Assembly (NCBI GenBank): GCA_014337915.1
Contig: QUBU01000019.1
Coordinates: 1-56,142, forward strand
Reading direction: 5' to 3'
DNA length: 56,142 bases
Source: Gammaproteobacteria bacterium
GTDB taxonomy: Bacteria > Pseudomonadota > Gammaproteobacteria > Steroidobacterales > GCA-2729495
Shown here: in pieces, positions 1 through 6,847 of the stretch
How the letters are laid out: each line of letters begins with the position of its first letter
Position numbering within the stretch: the stretch's first letter is position 1
Position numbers and translations under genes: made by a program
The notes under the pieces: model-generated
The model's input: only the letters and a program-made list of their open reading frames with translations
Told to the model about the DNA's origin: nothing
The model's database searches: none

Positions 1-278
1 AGGCGCTGCTCGACCGCGGCTTCCACGCGCCGACCACCTATTTCCCGCTGCTGGTGCCCGAGTGCCTGCTGATCGAACCCACCGAGACCGAGTGCCGCGA
101 GGAACTCGACGGCTTCATCGCCGCGATGCTGGAGATCCGCGACCTGGCGCGCAGCGATGCCGCCGAGGTCAAGGCGGCGCCGCGGCGCACGCCGGTGCGG
201 CGCCTCGACGACGTGCGCGCAGCCAAGGATCTCGACCTCACCTGGCAGAGCAAGCCGCGCCCGCCGGCCGGCGCCTGA
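1..278 (+). CDS. gcvPB: Glycine dehydrogenase (decarboxylating) subunit 2, C-terminal fragment
   Basis: This is the 3' end of a gene that begins upstream of the window; the first full codon starts at base 3 and 91 codons remain before TGA. The visible part contains [10 protein letters not shown] and LLIEPTETE, the signature of the C-terminal half of the split P-protein of the glycine cleavage system. That protein decarboxylates glycine using pyridoxal phosphate and passes the aminomethyl group to the lipoylated H protein. The end of the protein is a charged, probably flexible tail. A PfkB kinase gene starts 19 bases downstream on the same strand. The subunit 2 assignment, rather than a full-length fused GcvP, rests only on the C-terminal sequence. 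Confidence 0.85.
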   Translation, partial: ALLDRGFHAPTTYFPLLVPECLLIEPTETECREELDGFIAAMLEIRDLARSDAAEVKAAPRRTPVRRLDDVRAAKDLDLTWQSKPRPPAGA

Positions 279-297
279 TCCCACCCGGAGGAAATGC

Positions 298-1236
298 ATG
301 TCCGTACTGATCTGCGGCTCGATGGCCTACGACAACATCATGGTGTTCCGTGGCCGCTTCCGCGACCACATCCTGCCGGACCAGATCCACATCCTGAACG
401 TCGCCTTTCTGGTGCCCGAGATGCGCCAGGAACTCGGTGGCTGCGCCGGCAACATCGCCTACAACCTCAGGCTCCTCGGCGGCGAGCCGCTGATCATGGC
501 CACCGTCGGCCGCGACTTCGACCGCTATCGCGCACGGCTCGCCGCGCACGGGCTCGAGCAGCGCTACATCACGGCGATTCCCGAGGCGCTGACCGCGCAG
601 GCCTACATCACCACCGATCTCGACGCCAACCAGATCACGGCCTTCCATCCCGGTGCGATGGAGCACTCGCACCTGAACCGCGTGCCTGCGTCCGCCGGCA
701 TCGCCATCGGCGTGGTCTCCCCGGACGGGCGCCAGGGCATGGTCGACCACGCCGCGCAGTTCGCCGCCGCCGGCATCCCCTGGATGTTCGACCCCGGCCA
801 GGGGCTGCCGATGTTCGACGGCGACGAACTGCGCCGCTTCATCGACCAGGCCGCCTGGGTGACCGTGAACGACTACGAGGGTCGCCTGCTCACCGAGCGC
901 AGCGGCTGGAGCGAAGCTGAGATCGCCAGCCGGGTACGTGCTCTGGTCATCACCCGCGGTGGCGAGGGGTCGACGATTTTCGCCGCTGGCCGGCGCATCG
1001 ACATCCCGCCGGTGGCACCTGCCAGAATCGCCGACCCGACCGGCTGCGGTGATGCATACCGCGCCGGTCTCCTGCATGGCATCAGCCGCAACCTGCCCTG
1101 GGAGGAGACCGGCCGGCTGGCCTCGCTGATCGGGGCGCTGAAGATCGCGCAGCAGGGCACGCAGAACCACGGTTTCACGCCGGCTTCGCTGGCGGCGGAC
1201 TATCGCGCGGCTTTCGGCCAGGCCATCGCGCTGTGA
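298..1236 (+). CDS. PfkB-family carbohydrate/nucleoside kinase
   Basis: A 312-residue ribokinase-fold kinase. The start is the ATG at 298, preceded by GGAGGA at 287-292; an out-of-frame ATG lies at 294. The glycine-rich PfkB motif GGCAGNIAYNLRLLGG is near residues 46-61. The second PfkB motif is DPTGCGDAYRAG, with the catalytic base Asp at about 252. Family members phosphorylate sugars or nucleosides with ATP. The overall look resembles the adenosine kinase-like PfkB proteins found in many proteobacteria, but the substrate cannot be read from the sequence. The stop codon overlaps the start of the next gene by four bases (GTGA), so the two are probably translationally coupled. Confidence 0.85.
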   Translation: MSVLICGSMAYDNIMVFRGRFRDHILPDQIHILNVAFLVPEMRQELGGCAGNIAYNLRLLGGEPLIMATVGRDFDRYRARLAAHGLEQRYITAIPEALTAQAYITTDLDANQITAFHPGAMEHSHLNRVPASAGIAIGVVSPDGRQGMVDHAAQFAAAGIPWMFDPGQGLPMFDGDELRRFIDQAAWVTVNDYEGRLLTERSGWSEAEIASRVRALVITRGGEGSTIFAAGRRIDIPPVAPARIADPTGCGDAYRAGLLHGISRNLPWEETGRLASLIGALKIAQQGTQNHGFTPASLAADYRAAFGQAIAL

Positions 1237-4124
1237 CCGGCAGCGGCAGGGAGACCGCCACCGGGCGCGCCTGGCGCCGCCGCGTCCTGCCCGTGCTGTT
1301 GCTGGCGCTCGCAGCGCCTGCGCTGGCCGCCGACGGCGAGAACGGGGAGTCCGTTGCCTGGCGCCAGACGCTGGAGCGCATCGCCTCCGGCGTGGTGGCG
1401 ATCAAGGTCGACGCCACCCGCGCCTTCGATACTGGCTGGAACGAGTCGGCGCAGGCCACCGGATTCGTGGTCGATGCCCGCAACGGGCTGATCCTCACCA
1501 ACCGGCACGTGGTCTCGGCCGGACCGGTGCGTGCCGAGGCGCTGTTCGTCAACCAGGAAGAGGTGGAGCTGACGCCGGTGTACCGTGACCCGGTGCATGA
1601 CTTCGGCTTCTTCCGCTACGACCCGGCGAAGCTGCGCTATATCAGGCCCGCCGAGATCCCACTGGCACCGGAGCGGGCGCGGCTCGGCCGCGAGATCCGC
1701 GTGGTCGGCAACGATGCCGGCGAGCAGCTTTCCATCCTCTCCGGCACCATTGCCCGCCTGCGCCGGCCGGCGCCCGACTACGGGCGCGGCAACTACAACG
1801 ACTTCAACACCTTCTACCTGCAGGCCGCTTCCAGCACCTCGGGCGGTTCCTCCGGCTCGCCGGTCATCGACATCGACGGCCGCGCCGTGGCGCTCAACGC
1901 CGGCGGCAGCAGCGGCGCGGCCACCAGTTTCTTCCTGCCGCTGGACCGCGTGACCCGCGCGCTCGACCTGGTACGCGCCGGCCGGCCGGTAAAGCGTGGC
2001 TATCTGGCGGCGATCTTCACCCAGCAGCCCTACGACGAGTTGCGCCGGCTGGGGCTGCGCGAGGCGACCGAAGCGCGCTTTCGCCAGCGCTTCCCCGGCC
2101 AGACCGGCATGCTGGTGGTCAATCAGGTGATTCCCGGCGGTAACGCTGACGGCAAGCTGCAGGTGGGTGATGTGCTGGTGCAGGTGCAGGGCCGCGACGT
2201 GGCGGAGTTCGTGCCGCTGGAGGCCATCCTCGACGATGCGGTGGGCCAGCCGGTAGCGGTCAGCGTGGAGCGCGGTGGCACGCCGCTGGAGCTGTCGATC
2301 GGCGTGCAGGACCTCGACGCCGTCGCGCCGGCAGAGTACCTGGAGTTCGGCGACGCGGTGGTCCACCCGCTGTCGCTGCAGCTCGCTCGGCACTACAACC
2401 GCCCGGCTTCCGGGATCTACGTCGCCAACCCGGGCTATGTGTTCGGCACCGCGGCGATTCCCCGGGCGGCCGTCATCGTCAGCGTCGACGACCGGCCGGT
2501 GAACGACCTCGACAGCCTGGAGGCGGTGCTGGCGACACTGGCGGACCGCCAGCGCGCCGCGGTGCGCTTCTACGCCCTCGAGGATCCGACCACCAGCAAG
2601 CTGCGCGTGATCCGTATGGATCGCCGCTGGTTTCCCGCGCAACGCTGCCGGCGCAACGACCAGAGCGGCCTATGGCCCTGCCGGGCACTGGCGGCGGGCC
2701 CGGCGGCGGCGGCGCCGACACCGCGCTCGACGCGCTTCGCGGCCCAGCGCGACCAGCGTCTCGACCGCATGGCCGCCTCGCTGGTCATGGTGAAGTTCGA
2801 CATGCCCTACACCATCTCGGGCGTGGCCGAGCGTCACTACTACGGCACCGGCCTGGTGGTGGACACCGCACGTGGCTTCGTGGTGGTGGACCGCAACACC
2901 GTCCCCGAGGCCATGGGTGACGTGCAGATCACCTTCGGCGGCAACCTCGAGGTGCCCGGCCGCGTGGTCTACCTCCACCCGACGCACAACCTGGCGCTGG
3001 TGGCCTACGATCCAGCGCTGGTCGGCGACACGCCGGTGCGCGCCGCGAGCCTGGCGAAGGGCCAGCCCGGCCCCGGCGATGCCGTGCAGGTGGTGGGCCT
3101 GCGCCCGGATTTCTCGCTGGTGTTCCGCAACACCGAGGTGTCCTCAGTGGATGCCGTGCAGTATCCGCTGTCGCGCACCATGCGCTTCCGCGAGAGCAAC
3201 CTCGAGACGCTGGACCTGGTCAACGGCCCGTCGGACTTCGACGGCGTCATCCTCGACCGGCGTGGCGACGTCACGGCGCTGTGGTCGAGCTTTTCCTTCC
3301 AGGGCAGCGGCGATGCCGCGCAGGAGAACCGCGGCATACCCGTGGACCTGGTGCGCGAGCTCGTCGACCTGGCCCGCGAGCAGCGCGAACTGCGCTCGCT
3401 GGAGGTGGAATGGGGCCAGGTGCCACTGGCCAACGCCCGCGAGCTTGGCCTGACTGAGGAGTGGGTGCGGCGCCTGCAGGAGCATGACCCGCTGCGGCCG
3501 CAGCTGCTGAGCGTGCTGCGAACCGTGGCCGGCACGCCGGCCGCAAGGCTGCTGCAGCCGGGCGACCTGCTGCTCGCCATCGACGGGCAGCCGGTGACGC
3601 GCTATCGCGAAGCCGAGCGCGCCGCGCAGCGGGAACAGGTGGATCTGCTGCTGTTGCGCGACGGCCAGGTACAGTCCCTGCCGTTGCCGACCGTCGCCCT
3701 TGGTGGCAGCGGCGTGCGTCGCGCCATGATGTGGGCCGGTGCGCTGCTGCAGGCGCCGTACCGCGACATGGCGGCGCAGCGCGCCGTGGAGCCTTACGGT
3801 GTCTACGTCGCGTTCTTCGCCTATGGCTCGCCGGCATCGCGCTTCGGGCTGCTGGCAGGCCGGCGCATCGTCGAAGTCGACGGCCAGCCGCTGCCGGACC
3901 TCGACGCTTTCAGCGCCGCCGTGCGCGGCAGGCCCGATCGCGCCTCCGTGCGCCTGACGACCGTCAGCTGGAACGGCTTCACCGAGGTGCTGACCCTGAA
4001 GCTGGACCAGACCTACTGGCCGGCCTACGACATCGCCTGGGAAGCACCCGACTGTGGCACCCATGGCAACGCCGCCAGCCCCTGCGCCCGCACGGCCGAC
4101 TGGCGTGCGTCGCCGCTGCAGTGA
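1233..4124 (+). CDS. Exported tandem HtrA-type serine protease with a degenerate second protease half (Nma111-like)
   Basis: A 963-residue protein starting at GTG 1233. It has a signal peptide: basic RRR, a hydrophobic leucine/alanine stretch and an ALA-A cleavage site near residue 32. The first trypsin-like domain has a complete triad: His92 in TNRHVV, Asp123 in VHDFGFF and Ser207 in GGSSGSPV. Two PDZ-like segments follow (about 245-460). From about residue 510 the whole arrangement repeats: GTGLVVDTARGFVVVDRNTV, then HPTHNLALVAYDP, then SDFDGVILDRRGDV, then two more PDZ-like segments (about 720-935). In the repeat His, Asp and Ser are replaced by Asn, Asn and Asp, so it should be catalytically dead. 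This is the layout of the yeast HtrA-type protease Nma111/Ynm3. The likely role is envelope protein quality control. The substrate is unknown. Confidence 0.85.
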   Translation: MTGSGRETATGRAWRRRVLPVLLLALAAPALAADGENGESVAWRQTLERIASGVVAIKVDATRAFDTGWNESAQATGFVVDARNGLILTNRHVVSAGPVRAEALFVNQEEVELTPVYRDPVHDFGFFRYDPAKLRYIRPAEIPLAPERARLGREIRVVGNDAGEQLSILSGTIARLRRPAPDYGRGNYNDFNTFYLQAASSTSGGSSGSPVIDIDGRAVALNAGGSSGAATSFFLPLDRVTRALDLVRAGRPVKRGYLAAIFTQQPYDELRRLGLREATEARFRQRFPGQTGMLVVNQVIPGGNADGKLQVGDVLVQVQGRDVAEFVPLEAILDDAVGQPVAVSVERGGTPLELSIGVQDLDAVAPAEYLEFGDAVVHPLSLQLARHYNRPASGIYVANPGYVFGTAAIPRAAVIVSVDDRPVNDLDSLEAVLATLADRQRAAVRFYALEDPTTSKLRVIRMDRRWFPAQRCRRNDQSGLWPCRALAAGPAAAAPTPRSTRFAAQRDQRLDRMAASLVMVKFDMPYTISGVAERHYYGTGLVVDTARGFVVVDRNTVPEAMGDVQITFGGNLEVPGRVVYLHPTHNLALVAYDPALVGDTPVRAASLAKGQPGPGDAVQVVGLRPDFSLVFRNTEVSSVDAVQYPLSRTMRFRESNLETLDLVNGPSDFDGVILDRRGDVTALWSSFSFQGSGDAAQENRGIPVDLVRELVDLAREQRELRSLEVEWGQVPLANARELGLTEEWVRRLQEHDPLRPQLLSVLRTVAGTPAARLLQPGDLLLAIDGQPVTRYREAERAAQREQVDLLLLRDGQVQSLPLPTVALGGSGVRRAMMWAGALLQAPYRDMAAQRAVEPYGVYVAFFAYGSPASRFGLLAGRRIVEVDGQPLPDLDAFSAAVRGRPDRASVRLTTVSWNGFTEVLTLKLDQTYWPAYDIAWEAPDCGTHGNAASPCARTADWRASPLQ

Positions 4125-4150
4125 GTGGCAGCGGCAGGAGCTGCAACATC

Positions 4151-4813
4151 ATGGATCACGGCTTCTGGATGGAGCGCTGGCAGAAGGGACAGATCGGCTT
4201 CCACAACAGTGAAGTGAACGGCATGCTGCTGCGCCACCATGCGCAGCTCGGTGCCGCTGCCCGGGTGCTGGTGCCCCTCTGCGGCAAGAGCCTCGACATG
4301 GGCTGGCTCGCGGCACAGGGGCACGAGGTCGTCGGCATCGAGCTGAGCCGGCTGGCGGCCGATGCGTTCTTCGCCGAGCACCAGCTGCAGCCGGTGGTGG
4401 AGCCGTTGCCCGGGGCCACGCGGCTGAAGGCCGGCAACATCGAGATCCTCTGCGGCGATTTCTTCGCGATCGGCCGGCAGGAGCTGGGTGCGGTGACCGC
4501 CTGGTACGACCGCGCGGCGCTGATCGCGCTGCCCGAGGCGATGCGCGGCCGCTATGTGGAGCACGTCGCCAGGCTGCTGTCGCCCGCTGCGCGCGGCCTG
4601 CTGGTCACGCTGGACTACAGCCCGCCGGTCGCCCAGGGCCCGCCGTTCTCCGTGGATGAGGCCGAGGTGCGGGCGCGCCATGCGCGCGACTTCACCGTGG
4701 CCAGCCTGGAGCGCCGCGAGGTACTCAGCGCGGAGCCGCGCTTCCGTGAGCGGGGCATCACCGCGATGCACGAGCAGGCGTACGCGCTGGTACGCCGGGG
4801 CACGCACAGCTAG
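4151..4813 (+). CDS. tpm: Thiopurine S-methyltransferase
   Basis: A 220-residue SAM-dependent methyltransferase. The start is ATG 4151 with AGGAG at 4136-4140; the open frame runs far upstream but only this start gives a normal family length. The N-terminus MDHGFWMERWQKGQIGFH and the motif VLVPLCGKSLDMGWLA are diagnostic of the TPMT family, which in bacteria methylates thiopurines and, in some species, selenium or tellurium oxyanions. The downstream AWYDRAALIALPEAMRGRY segment is also typical. It lies 26 bases after the double-HtrA gene on the same strand and could be co-transcribed, although no functional link is obvious. Confidence 0.93.
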   Translation: MDHGFWMERWQKGQIGFHNSEVNGMLLRHHAQLGAAARVLVPLCGKSLDMGWLAAQGHEVVGIELSRLAADAFFAEHQLQPVVEPLPGATRLKAGNIEILCGDFFAIGRQELGAVTAWYDRAALIALPEAMRGRYVEHVARLLSPAARGLLVTLDYSPPVAQGPPFSVDEAEVRARHARDFTVASLERREVLSAEPRFRERGITAMHEQAYALVRRGTHS

Positions 4814-5596
4814 TCAGCGTGCCGGGTCGGGCCTGAGCGCCGCGAAGCGGGCCTGCCAGTCGCTGGGTGGCGGACCTTCGAGACGATGGATCTCGAAGGT
4901 ACGGTTCTTCGCCTCCGGGTGCCGCAGGGCCTCGACGCAGACGATGGCCACATCCTCGCGCGGGATGCTCAGCACCCGCGTGCCCACTGGCGTGTCGCCC
5001 TGCTCGAAGGCGATGTCGCTGATGCCGCCCGGCTCATTGAGCAGGCCGCCAGGGCGCACCACCGTGTAGGGGATGCCGCTGGCGCGCAGGTAGTCCTCGC
5101 CCTTGAGCTTCCAGGCCAGGACATTGCCGAACATGCGGTTCAGCGGATGGTCGGCCTGCGTCACGCCGCGCGAGGAGATCAGCACGAATTGCCGCACCCT
5201 GGCGGCTCTGGCGGCATCGACCAGGTTGCGCACGCCCTGGTAGTCGATCATCTCGGGGCGGTCCGGGCCGTCCCGGCCGCGGGCACCGATGCTGGAGATC
5301 ACCGCGAAGGTGCCCGCTGCGGCGGCCTTCACGGCGGCCGCGTCCTTCACGTCACCCTGCACGTAGTCGACGTCGGCGCCCAGCTGCTCGCGGGCCTTGT
5401 CGGCGTCGCGGACCAGCGCCCGCACCCGGTAGCCCTGCTGCTGCAGGTGCCGGACGATCTGCATGCCGGTCTGGCCGGTGGCGCCGGCAACCAGCACCGT
5501 CTTTGGTGACTTGCCCATGCCGGTGCAGGCGACGGCCGTGCAGGCCAGCAGCGCCAGCGCCAGGCGGCGCGTCAGCGCCGTAAATGGCCGGTTCAT
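4814..5596 (-). CDS. NAD(P)-binding atypical short-chain dehydrogenase, lipoprotein-like N-terminus
   Basis: A 260-residue protein; the start is taken as ATG 5596, with GGGAG about 10 bases upstream, although the frame stays open to 5650. The N-terminus has a short basic region, a hydrophobic run and a Cys (TAVACTG) that could be a weak lipobox. The mature part is an extended Rossmann fold of the NmrA/SDR_a5 type: the nucleotide loop VLVAGATGQTGMQIVRHL, then YVQGDVKD, then VISSIGARG, then a YTVVRPGGL segment. Such proteins bind NAD(P)H and act as reductases or redox sensors; the substrate is unknown. An exported Rossmann protein would be odd, so the signal may be a transmembrane anchor. It is convergent with tpm (stops adjacent). 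Confidence 0.75.
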   Translation of the reverse strand: MNRPFTALTRRLALALLACTAVACTGMGKSPKTVLVAGATGQTGMQIVRHLQQQGYRVRALVRDADKAREQLGADVDYVQGDVKDAAAVKAAAAGTFAVISSIGARGRDGPDRPEMIDYQGVRNLVDAARAARVRQFVLISSRGVTQADHPLNRMFGNVLAWKLKGEDYLRASGIPYTVVRPGGLLNEPGGISDIAFEQGDTPVGTRVLSIPREDVAIVCVEALRHPEAKNRTFEIHRLEGPPPSDWQARFAALRPDPAR

Positions 5597-5665
5597 CTGC
5601 GGATGACTCCCTCGATCGGTTGCGGCGCAAGGATAGCGCATTGCCGCCATGGTTCGCCGGCCGGC

Positions 5666-6055
5666 TCAGGCTGCGGGCAGACGCCAGCCGGCAATGCCGG
5701 TCAGCAGCCAGCCGGCCATGAAGGAACTGCCGCCGAGGGGCGCGACTTCGACCAGCATCTCGGGGGCGCCGAGCGTGGTGGCGTAGATGCTGCCCGGGAA
5801 CAGCACCAGGCCCGCCATCATCAGTGCGGCCGCCAGCCGCAGCAGCTTCGAGGCGGGCGCCTTTGCCAGCATGAAGCCGATGATGATGAGGCCGATGGAG
5901 TGGAACATCTGGAACTGCGTGGCCCAGCCCCAGGATGCCAGCTTGGCGTCCGGCACCTTGCCGTGCAGGCCGTGGAAGCCATAGGCGCTGAGCATGGCGG
6001 CCAGCATCAGGCTGATGCCCGCGATCAGGAACAGGCTGCGGGAAAGGCGAGGCAT
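5666..6055 (-). CDS. DUF423 family inner-membrane protein
   Basis: A 129-residue integral membrane protein. The start is ATG 6055, with GGAGGA about 8 bases upstream. It has four hydrophobic segments and the family features: a glycine/alanine-rich first helix ending in LSAYGFHGL, the central FQMFHSIGLIIIGFML helix, and a conserved LFPGSIYATTL segment followed by VAPLGGSSFMAGWL. This is the YwdK/YgdD (DUF423) family, whose function is not established. It lies 69 bases upstream of the SDR gene on the same strand and may be transcribed with it. Confidence 0.88.
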   Translation of the reverse strand: MPRLSRSLFLIAGISLMLAAMLSAYGFHGLHGKVPDAKLASWGWATQFQMFHSIGLIIIGFMLAKAPASKLLRLAAALMMAGLVLFPGSIYATTLGAPEMLVEVAPLGGSSFMAGWLLTGIAGWRLPAA

Positions 6056-6190
6056 GCGGTTTCTCCTCCGGCTGCCGGGCCGGCTGGCAGCCAGTATACG
6101 GGCGCCGCTGCACTGCACAGCCCCCAGGGGCACCGGCGAGCCGCCTCGCGCTGCCCGGGGCGCCGGCTCGCGGCATCCCGGGTCAGGCGT

Positions 6191-6196
6191 TATGAT
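6191..6196 (+). promoter_or_regulatory. Possible -10 element for the gene at 6253
   Basis: TATGAT, in a very GC-rich intergenic stretch, matches the sigma70 -10 consensus at 5 of 6 positions. No convincing -35 element lies 16-18 bases upstream. It sits 12 bases before an upstream reading frame at 6209 that overlaps the start codon of the 6253 gene. Confidence 0.3.
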
Positions 6197-6208
6197 CGCC
6201 GGGGTCCG

Positions 6209-6256
6209 ATGCTTGGCAGAAACCGGCTGCACTGGCAGCCATGGACGGTGTCATGA
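6209..6256 (+). promoter_or_regulatory. Candidate upstream reading frame coupled to the gene at 6253
   Basis: An ATG at 6209 opens a 15-codon frame (MLGRNRLHWQPWTVS) whose TGA stop overlaps the ATG of the next gene as ATGA. The downstream gene has only a weak Shine-Dalgarno (GGA at 6243-6245). Coupled translation is therefore possible. The arrangement can also arise by chance, because any gene starting ATGA supplies the stop. Confidence 0.25.
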
Positions 6257-6816
6257 GCAATCTCCCCCTGCGTGAGCGCGTCGCCCGCGAGCGGCGGCGG
6301 CTGAAATCGGTACGGCATGCGCTGTCAGTGGCGCTGGAGAAGGGCGCACGTGGCGACGCGGCCTACCTGCCTTTCTATGTCGCGGAAGGCGACTACATCG
6401 AGGCGGCCATGCATCGTCTGCATATCCAGGATGTGCGCATGGGCGAGATGATCCGCTCCCGGCTGGGTACGCCGCTGGATGCCAGCGCCGAGCAGGCGCT
6501 AAGTGACCTCGATACCCGCCTCGGCGACAACCAGCGCCACCTGCACCAGCTGATTGCCGCACGCGATGCGCTGCGGGCGGAGGGTGCCGCCGCCCTGGAC
6601 CGCTTCGAGAAAGTCAGCCGCGCCTATACGGCCTACATCACCGCCAACATGGGCCACCACGGCGCCATCACCGAGCTGGCGCAGAAGCTGTTTTCCATGG
6701 ATGACTGGGCCTACATGGCCGGCGTGACCGAGGCGGAAACGCAGCGTGAGCAGCAATTGTACGACCGGGTTTTCGCCACGCTGCCCGCCGGCGTGACTGC
6801 GCCCGTCGAGGCCTAG
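6253..6816 (+). CDS. Helical protein of unknown function
   Basis: A 187-residue soluble protein that I do not recognise. The start is taken as ATG 6253; ATG 6241, four codons earlier, is an alternative. It is strongly helical and charged: a basic N-terminus RERVARERRRLKS, then YLPFYVAEGDYIEAAMHRLHIQD, then a long helix with RLGDNQRHLHQLIAARDALR, and a C-terminal MGHHGAITELAQKL segment. The scattered His and Glu residues recall hemerythrin-like four-helix bundles, but I cannot trace the full metal-ligand pattern. No signal peptide or membrane segment is seen. It converges with the GGDEF-EAL gene, with 31 bases between the stops. Confidence 0.7.
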   Translation: MSNLPLRERVARERRRLKSVRHALSVALEKGARGDAAYLPFYVAEGDYIEAAMHRLHIQDVRMGEMIRSRLGTPLDASAEQALSDLDTRLGDNQRHLHQLIAARDALRAEGAAALDRFEKVSRAYTAYITANMGHHGAITELAQKLFSMDDWAYMAGVTEAETQREQQLYDRVFATLPAGVTAPVEA

Positions 6817-6847
6817 GCCGGGCCAGGCCAGCCGGCCCGGCAGCCGG

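Noticed and set aside
1200-2642. 480-codon open frame on the minus strand
   Set aside because: It lies opposite the double-HtrA gene and its translation is Arg/His/Gln-rich with no fold signature, as expected for an antisense frame in GC-rich DNA.
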